Of a stretch of 64,000 nucleotides of DNA, positions 50,630 through 57,792 are shown in pieces. How positions within the stretch are numbered: position 1 is the stretch's first letter; each line of letters opens with the position of its first letter. The DNA lies in the NCBI GenBank assembly GCA_910576865.1, contig CAJTKE010000005.1, positions 62,001 to 126,000 on the forward strand, read 5' to 3'. The DNA comes from an uncultured Oscillibacter sp. (lineage in GTDB: Bacteria > Bacillota > Clostridia > Oscillospirales > Oscillospiraceae). The translations under genes were made by a program, and so were the position numbers. A model generated the notes under the pieces. The model was not told the origin of the DNA. It ran no database searches and was given only the letters and a program-made list of their open reading frames with translations.

Positions 50630-51400
50630 ATGCTGCTTGCCATCGACGTGGGCAACTCCAACACCTCCGTCGGCCTTTTCGACAGGGACAAGACCCTCCG
50701 CTTCCTGGCCTCCCTGGACACGGACAGCCGGAAAACCGCCGACCAGATCAGCATCGACCTGATGAACCTGTTTACCCTCTACCATTTCAGCTACAAGGAC
50801 GTCACCGGGGCGATCCTGTGCAGTGTGGTACCGCCGCTGAATTTCATGATGGAGAAAGCCCTGACCCGCCTCCTGGGCAAGCCCCCCATGGTGGTGGGCC
50901 CCGGGGTGAAGACCGGACTGAACATCCGCCTGACGGTCCAGACCCAGGTGGGGGCGGACATCGTGGCGGACGCCGTGGCGGCGCTGGAGAAGTTCACGCC
51001 GCCCATCATCACCATCGACATGGGGACGGCCACCACCATTGGAGTCATCTCCGAGGGCCGGACTTATGAGGGTGGCCTCCTTCTGCCGGGGGTCAACGTC
51101 TCTCTGGAGGCCCTGAGCCGCCGGGCGGCGCAGCTGCCGGACATCTCCCTTCAGCACCCCAAGGCCCTGATCGGTAAAAACACCGAGGACTGCATGCGCT
51201 CCGGCATCGTCTACGGCACCGCCGGAATGCTGGACGGCATCATTGACCGGATCCGGGAGGAGTTCCCGGGCCGGGAGGTCAGCGTGGTGGCCACCGGCGG
51301 AAACGCTCCGGTCATTGTTCGGTACTGCCGGAACCGGATCATTTATGACAAATTTCTACTGATGGACGGGCTGTGGACGATCTATCAGAAAAACCGATGA
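50630..51400 (+). CDS. coaX: Type III pantothenate kinase
   Basis: CoaX phosphorylates pantothenate, the first step to coenzyme A, and is not feedback-inhibited like CoaA. The 256-residue protein has the ASKHA ATP-binding start LAIDVGNSNTSVGLFD, the GPGVKTGLNI segment, IDMGTATTIGVI and VVATGGNAPVI. Homodimeric cytoplasmic enzyme. ATG 50630 follows AAAGGAG. Confidence 0.95.
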   Translation: MLLAIDVGNSNTSVGLFDRDKTLRFLASLDTDSRKTADQISIDLMNLFTLYHFSYKDVTGAILCSVVPPLNFMMEKALTRLLGKPPMVVGPGVKTGLNIRLTVQTQVGADIVADAVAALEKFTPPIITIDMGTATTIGVISEGRTYEGGLLLPGVNVSLEALSRRAAQLPDISLQHPKALIGKNTEDCMRSGIVYGTAGMLDGIIDRIREEFPGREVSVVATGGNAPVIVRYCRNRIIYDKFLLMDGLWTIYQKNR

Positions 51401-51442
51401 GCGGGAGGGGAACCGCCTGTCCGGCAGAACCCCCGGAAGATG

Positions 51443-51475
51443 AAAAAACGGAGGCGCGACGCGCCTCCGTTTTTT
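51443..51475. terminator. Bidirectional terminator
   Basis: AAAAAACGGAGGCGC-gac-GCGCCTCCGTTTTTT is a perfect stem with A and T tracts, between coaX and the converging fba gene. Confidence 0.92.
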
Positions 51476-51488
51476 GAGTTGTTCAGGA

Positions 51489-52457
51489 TTACGCCTTACC
51501 GTTGCAGCCCAGGACGTCCACCAGCTTGTGGCGAACCAGTTCCTTGATGTTGGCACGGGCGGGCTTGAGGTACTGGCGGGGATCAAAATCGCCGGGATGC
51601 TCGTTGAAGTGCTGCCGGATGGTGCCGGTCATGGCCAGGCGCAGGTCGGAGTCGATGTTGATCTTGCAGACGGCGCTGCGGGCGGCCTGACGGAGCTGCT
51701 CCTCGGGGATGCCCACGGCGTCGGGCATCTTGCCGCCGTTGGAGTTGACCATCTTCACATAGTCCTGGGGCACGCTGGAGGAGCCGTGGAGCACGATGGG
51801 GAACTCCGGCAGACGCTTCACGATCTCTTCCAGGATGTCGAAGCGCAGCGGGGGAGGAACCAGGATGCCTTTTTCATTGCGGGTACACTGCTCGGGCTTG
51901 AACTTGAAAGCGCCGTGGGAGGTGCCGATGGCGATGGCCAGGGAGTCACAGCCGGTCTTGGTGACGAACTCCTCCACTTCCTCGGGGCGGGTGTAATGGG
52001 AGTCCTCAGCGGAGACGTTGACCTCGTCCTCCACGCCGGCCAGAGCGCCCAGCTCCGCCTCGACCACCACGCCGTGGTCATGGGCATATTCCACGACCTT
52101 TTTGGTGATTTCGATGTTCTCGGCAAAGGGCTTGGAGCTGGCGTCGATCATGACGGAGGTGAATCCGTCGTCGATGCAGGATTTGCAGGTCTCGTAGGTA
52201 TCGCCGTGGTCCAGATGCAGCACGATGGGAATCTCCGGGCACTCAATGACGGCGGCCTCCACCAGCTTCACAAGATAGGTGCGGTTGGCGTAGGCCCGGG
52301 CGCCCTTGGACACCTGGAGAATGACAGGGGCCTTTTCCTCGCGGCAGGCCTCGGTGATGCCCTGGATGATCTCCATGTTGTTGACGTTGAAGGCTCCGAT
52401 GGCATACCCTCCGTGATAGGCCTTTTTGAACATCTCGGTAGAAGTGACCAGTGCCAT
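51489..52457 (-). CDS. fba: Class II fructose-1,6-bisphosphate aldolase
   Basis: The zinc-dependent enzyme splits fructose-1,6-bisphosphate in glycolysis. The 322-residue protein has IGAFNVNNMEIIQGI near the start, zinc ligands in VLHLDHGDTYE, VEAELGALAG, GTSHGAFKF and VLHGSSSVP, and the phosphate-binding KINIDSDLR segment. ATG 52457 follows AGGAG by eight bases; an ATG three codons earlier overlaps that site. It is divergent from the phosphofructokinase gene. Confidence 0.96.
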   Translation of the reverse strand: MALVTSTEMFKKAYHGGYAIGAFNVNNMEIIQGITEACREEKAPVILQVSKGARAYANRTYLVKLVEAAVIECPEIPIVLHLDHGDTYETCKSCIDDGFTSVMIDASSKPFAENIEITKKVVEYAHDHGVVVEAELGALAGVEDEVNVSAEDSHYTRPEEVEEFVTKTGCDSLAIAIGTSHGAFKFKPEQCTRNEKGILVPPPLRFDILEEIVKRLPEFPIVLHGSSSVPQDYVKMVNSNGGKMPDAVGIPEEQLRQAARSAVCKINIDSDLRLAMTGTIRQHFNEHPGDFDPRQYLKPARANIKELVRHKLVDVLGCNGKA

Positions 52458-52549
52458 AACAATCATCTCCTGACAGATTTTATTTGTCCCGTCCCCGCGG
52501 AAGGTGGGGAATGAGACCGCCGGCCTCGTTTCCCTTCCTTTGCGAAAAC

Positions 52550-52562
52550 GAAAACGATTTTC
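52550..52562. promoter_or_regulatory. LacI/cre-like palindrome downstream of the fba promoter
   Basis: GAAAA-CGA-TTTTC is a palindrome within a CGAAAACGAAAACG stretch, between the fba -10 box and its start codon. Its form resembles LacI-family operators, so it may mediate sugar control of fba. Confidence 0.4.
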
Positions 52563-52569
52563 TCTTATG

Positions 52570-52597
52570 ATAATATCACAAAAAAAATAAAATGCAA
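52570..52597 (-). promoter_or_regulatory. SigmaA-type promoter for fba
   Basis: On the minus strand, TTGCAT and TATTAT are 16 bases apart in a very AT-rich segment. Confidence 0.65.
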
Positions 52598-52600
52598 GTA

Positions 52601-52629
52601 TTTACAATTCTTTTTTTGAATGGTATGAT
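52601..52629 (+). promoter_or_regulatory. SigmaA-type promoter for the phosphofructokinase gene
   Basis: TTTACA and TATGAT are 17 bases apart. A TGGTAT/ATACCA inverted repeat (52621-52640) overlaps the -10 box. The -35 boxes of this promoter and the fba promoter are only three bases apart. Confidence 0.7.
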
Positions 52630-52690
52630 AAAAAATACCATGGACCTCATTCCCTGGGAAGGAAGAAAATGATATAGGAGGCTGTTTCTC

Positions 52691-53929
52691 ATGAGTGAAT
52701 TGAAAGGCGCGTGTATCTTCGGCCAATCCGGCGGACCTACTTCTGTCATCAACGCCAGTGCCTACGGAGTCATCAGCACCGCGTTGAAAAATCCCAACAT
52801 CACCCGCGTCCTGGGCGCGGAGCATGGAATCAAGGGCGTGCTGAACGACCGGCTGTTTGACATGGGACAGGAAGACCCCGCCGAGCTGGAGCTGTTGAAA
52901 TACACTCCGTCCTCCGCTCTGGGCTCCTGCCGCTACAAGATGAAGGACCCGGATGTGGACGACACCGATTACAAACGTATCCTGGAAATCTTCAAAAAGT
53001 ACGATGTCCGCTACTTCTTCTACAATGGCGGAAACGACTCCATGGACACCTGCAACAAAATCAGCAAATACATGCAGAAGGTGGGCTATGAGTGCCGGGT
53101 CATGGGTGTGCCCAAAACCATTGACAACGACCTCTTCGGAACCGATCACTGCCCGGGCTTCGCCTCCGCCGCCAAGTATATCGCCACCAGCTGCATGGAG
53201 GTCTATCAGGATGCCCGGGTCTATGACACCGGCATGGTCTGCATCATTGAGATCATGGGCCGTCACGCGGGCTGGCTGGCCGGCGCCGCCGCCCTGGCTT
53301 CCGCCTACGGCGCGGGCCCCGATCTGGTGTATCTCCCCGAGGTGGACTTTGATATGGACAAGTTCCTGGCCGAGGTGGACCGCATCTACAAAGAAAAAGG
53401 CAATTGCATGGTCGCCGTCTCCGAGGGCATCCACTACGCCGACGGTTCCTTCGTCTCCGAGGCGAAGACCTCCGCCACCGACGGCTTCGGCCACGCCCAG
53501 CTGGGCGGTCTGGCCTCCATGCTGGCCGAGGCCTGCAAGAACAAGACCGGCGCCAAGGTCCGGGGCATTGAGCTGAGCCTGCTCCAGCGCTGCGGCGCGC
53601 ATCTGGCCTCTGAGACTGACATTGAGGAGTCCTTCATGTCCGGTAAGGCCGCCGTGGAAAACGCCGTGGCCGGCATCACCGACAAGATGGTGGGCTTTGA
53701 GCGGAGCTATGAGAACGGGCAGTACGTCTGCAAGACCAAGCTGCTGGGCCTGACGGACGTGGCCAACACGGAGAAAAAGGTCCCTCTGGAGTGGATCAAC
53801 GCCACCCACGACGGAGTGACCAAGGACTTCATCAACTACGCCCTGCCCCTGATTCAGGGCGAGCCCAAGCTGCCCAAGCAGGATTCCCTGCCCCGGTTCG
53901 CCAAGCTGAAGAAGGTCCTGGCGAAGTAA
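52691..53929 (+). CDS. pfp: 6-phosphofructokinase, predicted pyrophosphate-dependent
   Basis: The 412-residue enzyme converts fructose-6-phosphate to the bisphosphate. Two diagnostic sites point to pyrophosphate as donor: GGNDS (residues 113-117, Asp where ATP enzymes have Gly) and VPKTIDND (Lys142, where ATP enzymes have Gly). The MGRHAGWLAGAAALAS and FGHAQLGGLASML phrases match the longer PPi-type clade. The reaction would be reversible. AGGAGG lies 11 bases before the ATG. It pairs functionally with fba across the shared promoter region. Confidence 0.9.
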   Translation: MSELKGACIFGQSGGPTSVINASAYGVISTALKNPNITRVLGAEHGIKGVLNDRLFDMGQEDPAELELLKYTPSSALGSCRYKMKDPDVDDTDYKRILEIFKKYDVRYFFYNGGNDSMDTCNKISKYMQKVGYECRVMGVPKTIDNDLFGTDHCPGFASAAKYIATSCMEVYQDARVYDTGMVCIIEIMGRHAGWLAGAAALASAYGAGPDLVYLPEVDFDMDKFLAEVDRIYKEKGNCMVAVSEGIHYADGSFVSEAKTSATDGFGHAQLGGLASMLAEACKNKTGAKVRGIELSLLQRCGAHLASETDIEESFMSGKAAVENAVAGITDKMVGFERSYENGQYVCKTKLLGLTDVANTEKKVPLEWINATHDGVTKDFINYALPLIQGEPKLPKQDSLPRFAKLKKVLAK

Positions 53930-53948
53930 CCGCTTCCGGTTTTTCCGC

Positions 53949-53980
53949 AAAGAGCCCCGCTTCAAAAGCGGGGCTCTTTT
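53949..53980. terminator. Bidirectional terminator
   Basis: AAAGAGCCCCGCTT-caa-AAGCGGGGCTCTTT with T-tract, between the phosphofructokinase gene and the converging anti-sigma gene. Confidence 0.92.
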
Positions 53981-53984
53981 CCGT

Positions 53985-55061
53985 TCATTTTTCAATTCCG
54001 GACCAGGACAGCAGCCACCGGCCGTCCTGATGAATCAGTTCCATAGTCAGATAGTTATAGCTCTCTCCCTCCTCCAGGTTCAGCCGGTGCTTGACGGAGA
54101 CCACGGCGGAGGTCGGGGCCTGATCGTCGTCCGGAGCGTAGTCCACGGAGGCCACGGAGAGAGCCTCCCAGACATCCTCGCCATAGGCGTCCGGCTTGGC
54201 GTCCTCCGCCAGCAGGTCGGAAACGCCGGTGAGATCGTTGGACAGCAGGGCGGGGAAGAGGCGGTCCACCGTCTCATGAAGCTCCCGCATCCAGTCGGGG
54301 ACAACCTCGTTCAGAGAGACCACCCGGAAGCTGGAGACCATATCCCGGAAGCGCATTCCCAATCCCTCCTCGGCCTCCAGGAAGTAATGGGCGGAGAGGA
54401 CGAAGGTTCCTCCGTGTCTGTCATCCACAAACCAGAGCTCCACCTGCTCCGAGTCCCAATCCGTGCCCGCAGAGGCCCGGAGGTAGAGGCTCCCCGGCAG
54501 AGCGGCCGCCAGCTCCTCTGACGTGATGTCCGCATAACGCTCCGTAAGGGTCTTTTCAGCCGCCTCCTTGGCATCGGCGCGCGAAGTCCCGGGAAGATAG
54601 AAGATATCCAGGCCGCACTCCGGGAAGTTTTCCGGCAAAAGATTTGTGCTTCTGATACTGTAAAGTCCATTATCTTCACAGATTGAGAACTGATCTTCAT
54701 TGACATAAATGAGAAAATCCACCGGTTCTTCCTGGGAACGGGGGGTATGGCTCAGCAGGCGCAGAGTCCCGATCTCGCTGCCCCGCTCCGGCAGGACAAG
54801 CCGCGCGCCGTCGGGGTCCGGCGGTCTCTGCTCGTTGGGAGACGTGGGGACAGGGGGGGCCTCCGTTTCCAAAGGCGGGTTTGTGGCAGGACGTTCTGTC
54901 CACATGGGGAGGACACTCCGGAGAGTCAGCACCAGCGTCAGACAGGCCGCGGCGGCAAGAATGTAACCGGGCCAGCGGCTTTGCCGCCTTTTTTCGCTGC
55001 GGGCCAGCAGTTCCGGGTCCGCCCCGCCGATGGCCAGATACAGCCGCTCCTGATCGTTCAT
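53985..55061 (-). CDS. Probable membrane anti-sigma factor
   Basis: The 358-residue protein has a cytoplasmic N-terminus (MNDQERLYLAIGGADPELLA), a membrane segment near residues 32-50 (GYILAAAACLTLVLTLRSVL), a Pro-rich linker (NPPLETEAPPVPTSPNEQRPP) and an extracytoplasmic domain of about 270 residues with no recognised fold. It follows a sigma gene with an ATGA overlap, as at 609-2071. An in-frame extension of 80 codons overlaps the sigma gene and is rejected. Function is inferred from this arrangement. Confidence 0.6.
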   Translation of the reverse strand: MNDQERLYLAIGGADPELLARSEKRRQSRWPGYILAAAACLTLVLTLRSVLPMWTERPATNPPLETEAPPVPTSPNEQRPPDPDGARLVLPERGSEIGTLRLLSHTPRSQEEPVDFLIYVNEDQFSICEDNGLYSIRSTNLLPENFPECGLDIFYLPGTSRADAKEAAEKTLTERYADITSEELAAALPGSLYLRASAGTDWDSEQVELWFVDDRHGGTFVLSAHYFLEAEEGLGMRFRDMVSSFRVVSLNEVVPDWMRELHETVDRLFPALLSNDLTGVSDLLAEDAKPDAYGEDVWEALSVASVDYAPDDDQAPTSAVVSVKHRLNLEEGESYNYLTMELIHQDGRWLLSWSGIEK

Positions 55062-55612
55062 AGCAAGCCCTCCTTTTCGAGATAACGCCGCATTTTCTCC
55101 CGGCTGCGGAACAGGCTGGTACGCACGGTGGCCTCCCGCATTCCGTACCTTCCGGCAATGTCCGCCATAGGCTCCGTAAACCAATAGCGCCGCAGAAAGA
55201 CGCCGCACTCCCGTTCCGGCAGGGTGCGGAGAAAACTGTTGACGGCGCTCTCCAGCTCCGCCGCCTCTATGGCCTGGAGCGTATCGGCGGGTGAAACGCA
55301 CTCCGCCAGTTCATCCAGGACCAGGGGTAATTCGCCTCCGCCCCGTTTCTCCGCCCGGCTGGCCCGCCAGAGGCTGAAAGCCAGATTCCTTGTGATTTTC
55401 CCCAGATATTGAGCCAGAAAGTTCGGCCGGTCCTCCGGCATGGCGTTCCAGGCCCTCAGCCAGGTGTCATTGACGCACTCCTCCGCGTCCCGACGGTCCG
55501 GCAGGATCCTCCTGGCGACAGCCCGGCAGTAATTGCCGTATTTCTCCCCGGTCCGCCGGATGGCTTCCGGGTCCCGGGACCAATACAGGTCTATGATGGC
55601 ACGGTCCTCCAT
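55058..55612 (-). CDS. RNA polymerase sigma factor, sigma-70 family (ECF-like)
   Basis: The 184-residue protein has region 2 (DRRDAEECVNDTWLRAWNAMP) and region 4 (RYWFTEPMADIAGRYGMREA followed by TVRTSLFRSREKMRRYL), the build of an extracytoplasmic function sigma factor. It is longer than the two other small sigma factors here and belongs to a different subgroup. AGGAG is eight bases before ATG 55612. Its probable anti-sigma gene follows directly. Confidence 0.88.
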   Translation of the reverse strand: MEDRAIIDLYWSRDPEAIRRTGEKYGNYCRAVARRILPDRRDAEECVNDTWLRAWNAMPEDRPNFLAQYLGKITRNLAFSLWRASRAEKRGGGELPLVLDELAECVSPADTLQAIEAAELESAVNSFLRTLPERECGVFLRRYWFTEPMADIAGRYGMREATVRTSLFRSREKMRRYLEKEGLL

Positions 55613-55788
55613 ATTGTCACTCCTCTCCTATGATCTGCGGAAGGCCTTCACTGATATAGACGAAAAGAATGCCGGGGCGTTCCCAGCAAGCTGTTCTTTT
55701 TCACGCGTATCTCAGGGTCCAGGAACGGCGCTCCTGAACGCTCCGGCTCGGTCCGGCATATCCTGTTGGAGAAGGGGAGGGAAGCGGT

Positions 55789-56292
55789 ATGCTGCAAATG
55801 TACCCATATGACCGAAACGCCGCCGTTTTATACGCCCATCAATGGGCCTACGGCCGGAATCCGCGCTTTTATGATTACGAATACCTGGGGGGAGACTGCA
55901 CCAACTTCGCGTCCCAGTGCATATATGCCGGCAGCGGCGTCATGAATTTCACACCAACCTATGGCTGGTATTACCTTGACGCCAATCGAAAAGCGCCCGC
56001 CTGGACGGGGGTTCCGTACCTGTACAATTTTTTGACCCGGGACAACCGCTCCATCGGTCCGCTGGCCGAACCCTGCCAGCTGGGGGACCTGCTGCCGGGG
56101 GACTTGATTCAGCTGTCTTTCAAAGGGGAGGAGTTTCAGCATTCGCCCATCGTTGTGTCTGTGGGGAGCCCGGCAGCGCCGGAAAACGTCCTGATCGCCG
56201 CCCACAGCTATGATGCGGACAACCGGCCGCTGTCCACCTACGAGTATCGAATGATCCGTTTTTTGCACATCACCGGTGTGCTGCGCCCCTGA
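55789..56292 (+). CDS. Amidase domain protein (Amidase_6, CHAP-like cysteine hydrolase)
   Basis: The 167-residue protein is one Amidase_6 domain: YDRNAAVLYAHQWAYGRNPRFYDYEYLGGD, the probable catalytic cysteine in GGDCTNFASQCIYAG, GWYYLDANRKAPAWTGVPYL and the histidine in FQHSPIVVSVG. Family members are found in sporulation and wall-active proteins. No signal peptide is visible, so action in the mother cell or release by lysis would be needed. It has its own AAGGGGAGGGAAG ribosome site. Confidence 0.82.
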   Translation: MLQMYPYDRNAAVLYAHQWAYGRNPRFYDYEYLGGDCTNFASQCIYAGSGVMNFTPTYGWYYLDANRKAPAWTGVPYLYNFLTRDNRSIGPLAEPCQLGDLLPGDLIQLSFKGEEFQHSPIVVSVGSPAAPENVLIAAHSYDADNRPLSTYEYRMIRFLHITGVLRP

Positions 56293-56303
56293 AATTTTGT
56301 TCA

Positions 56304-56335
56304 AAAAGGTCCGCCTTGTTTCAGGCGGACCTTTT
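56304..56335. terminator. Bidirectional terminator
   Basis: AAAAGGTCCGCCT-tgtttc-AGGCGGACCTTTT lies between the amidase-domain gene and the converging recombinase gene. Confidence 0.9.
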
Positions 56336-56339
56336 GCGG

Positions 56340-57353
56340 TCAATCGTCTCTTCTCTTTGTGTTTTTCATGTGGGACAGCGGATTCGCCTTTGCGGCCACA
56401 CGCAGGGATTCATTGTCAATATGGGTGTAAATCTGGGTGGTATTCAGGTGATCGTGGCCCAAAACTTCCTGAACCGCTCTGACGTCCACGCCGTTTTGCA
56501 GCATCAGCGTGGCGGCGGTGTGGCGGAGCTTGTGGGAGGAGTACTCGCTTTCATCGATCCCGGCGGCCGCCAGACGTTTTTTGACCATGGCGTGAACGGT
56601 GGAGCGGCTGACCCGCTCGTTCCGGGAGGACAGGAACAGCGCGTTGGCGTCCCGTCCGGTAATGGGGCGGCGGACCGCCAGATAGCGCTTCAGAGCGTCC
56701 TGGCAGGCGTCGTTCAAGTAGAGAATGCGGACCTTGTTGCCCTTGCCCAGGACCCGGAGGGCGTCGTCCTGGATGTCCCGAAGGTTCAATCCGACCAATT
56801 CCGATATCCGCAGCCCGCAGTTGAGGAACAGCGTCAGGATGCAGTAATCCCGCTCCTGGTTCTTGCCGTCCACGGAGTTCAAAAGCTCCATGCTCTGATC
56901 CAGAGTCAGGTACTTGGGCAGAGTTTTTTTCAGCTTCGGAGAGTCGATGTCTTTGACAGGATTTTCACGAATGAGATGGGCCTTGTTGGTCAGGTAATTG
57001 TAAAACGACCGGATCGTCGCCAGCTTCCGGGCCCGGGACGCGGCGTTCAGGCCGTAATCCGAGGCTTGACTGTTTTGGTGCTGGACGCGATCCCGGCTCA
57101 GGTAAGTCAAGTAACCGTAAATATCCGTCAGCGTGACGGCGGCGACGAAATCCAAGTCGATATCAGAGATGTCGATTTCATCCAGCGCCAGCTTGGAGAG
57201 GCCGGGATTCCGGACCTGTTTGAGGTAGCGAAAAAAGTTCCGCAGGTCCAGATAGTACTCGTCTACCGTCTGCTTGGAATGCGCTTTGACCGTCTCATGG
57301 TAAGCGAGGAAATCCCGCAGGATTGGCGGGGCCTCAGTACGATAATCTGTCAT
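56340..57353 (-). CDS. xerC: Tyrosine recombinase of the XerC/XerD type
   Basis: The 337-residue protein has the N-terminal SAM-like DNA-binding domain (PPILRDFLAYHETVKAHSKQ, TVDEYYLDLRNFF) and the catalytic domain with all active residues: Arg in NCGLRISELVG, SHKLRHTAAT (HxxR), His in VLGHDHLNTTQ and the nucleophile in IYTH. Such enzymes resolve chromosome dimers at dif. ATG 57353 matches homologue starts, although the ribosome site is weak; a start 28 codons earlier is less likely. A perfect 28-bp palindrome lies upstream. It is not linked to phage genes. Confidence 0.88.
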   Translation of the reverse strand: MTDYRTEAPPILRDFLAYHETVKAHSKQTVDEYYLDLRNFFRYLKQVRNPGLSKLALDEIDISDIDLDFVAAVTLTDIYGYLTYLSRDRVQHQNSQASDYGLNAASRARKLATIRSFYNYLTNKAHLIRENPVKDIDSPKLKKTLPKYLTLDQSMELLNSVDGKNQERDYCILTLFLNCGLRISELVGLNLRDIQDDALRVLGKGNKVRILYLNDACQDALKRYLAVRRPITGRDANALFLSSRNERVSRSTVHAMVKKRLAAAGIDESEYSSHKLRHTAATLMLQNGVDVRAVQEVLGHDHLNTTQIYTHIDNESLRVAAKANPLSHMKNTKRRDD

Positions 57354-57410
57354 AAGTATTTGGGCGAATTCCGTTGAAACCGGGTTTTGAGCTTGTTTGC
57401 CCTCCCCTAT

Positions 57411-57438
57411 ATTGAACAAAATTTTTATTTTGTTCAAT
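57411..57438. repeat. Perfect 28-bp palindrome upstream of the Xer gene, dif-like layout
   Basis: ATTGAACAAAAT and ATTTTGTTCAAT are perfect inverted 12-mers around four T. Read as 11-6-11, the layout is that of a Xer target: the right arm TTTTGTTCAAT equals the E. coli XerD arm of dif at 9 of 11 positions. It could instead be an operator, since TTGAAC and CAATAT on the minus strand, 17 bases apart, form a possible promoter inside it. Confidence 0.5.
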
Positions 57439-57588
57439 CAACTGTATCGCCTGAACTGCCTCCTTCCTTGTTGAAGTCTGGGCTCCGGCCTGCCGCGTGT
57501 TTGCTCCGGCGGGGCCGCTCTCATAAAATTCTCCGTTCCCGGTTACAATACCGTTGTCAACAGTTTATTCACAGAACGGAGGATTGCC

Positions 57589-57792
57589 TTGATTCCATGT
57601 ACCAGTGAATGCGTCTATCAAGCCGACGGCCTCTGTACGCTGGACAGCGCCGCCGCCGCCGGCGTGCCCGCTTTGGGCGGCGCCTGCGTCCACTTTATCC
57701 CCGTAAAGCGGCTCGAATCGCCTCACCGATATTTCGAGCGGGCAAAAGACGCAGATCCGGAAAGTTTTCCAGCCCTCGATGGGCCGGAATGA
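57589..57792 (+). CDS. Small Cys-rich protein with an unusual C-terminal tail
   Basis: The 67-residue product starts with a TTG six bases after GGAGG and reads MIPCTSECVYQADGLCTLDS, with Cys4, Cys8 and Cys16 and a closing Cys-x-HF (GGACVHFIP). Short clostridial proteins with this C-x3-C-x7-C...C-x-HF plan are common and sometimes mislabelled hydroxymyristoyl-ACP dehydratase; metal binding is likely. The conserved part ends near residue 38, and the rest is antisense to the end of radA. Confidence 0.6.
   Translation: MIPCTSECVYQADGLCTLDSAAAAGVPALGGACVHFIPVKRLESPHRYFERAKDADPESFPALDGPE

Noticed and set aside
57411..57438. Intrinsic terminator
   Set aside because: The stem is almost entirely A/T, it lies upstream of the minus-strand gene, and no gene ends into it.
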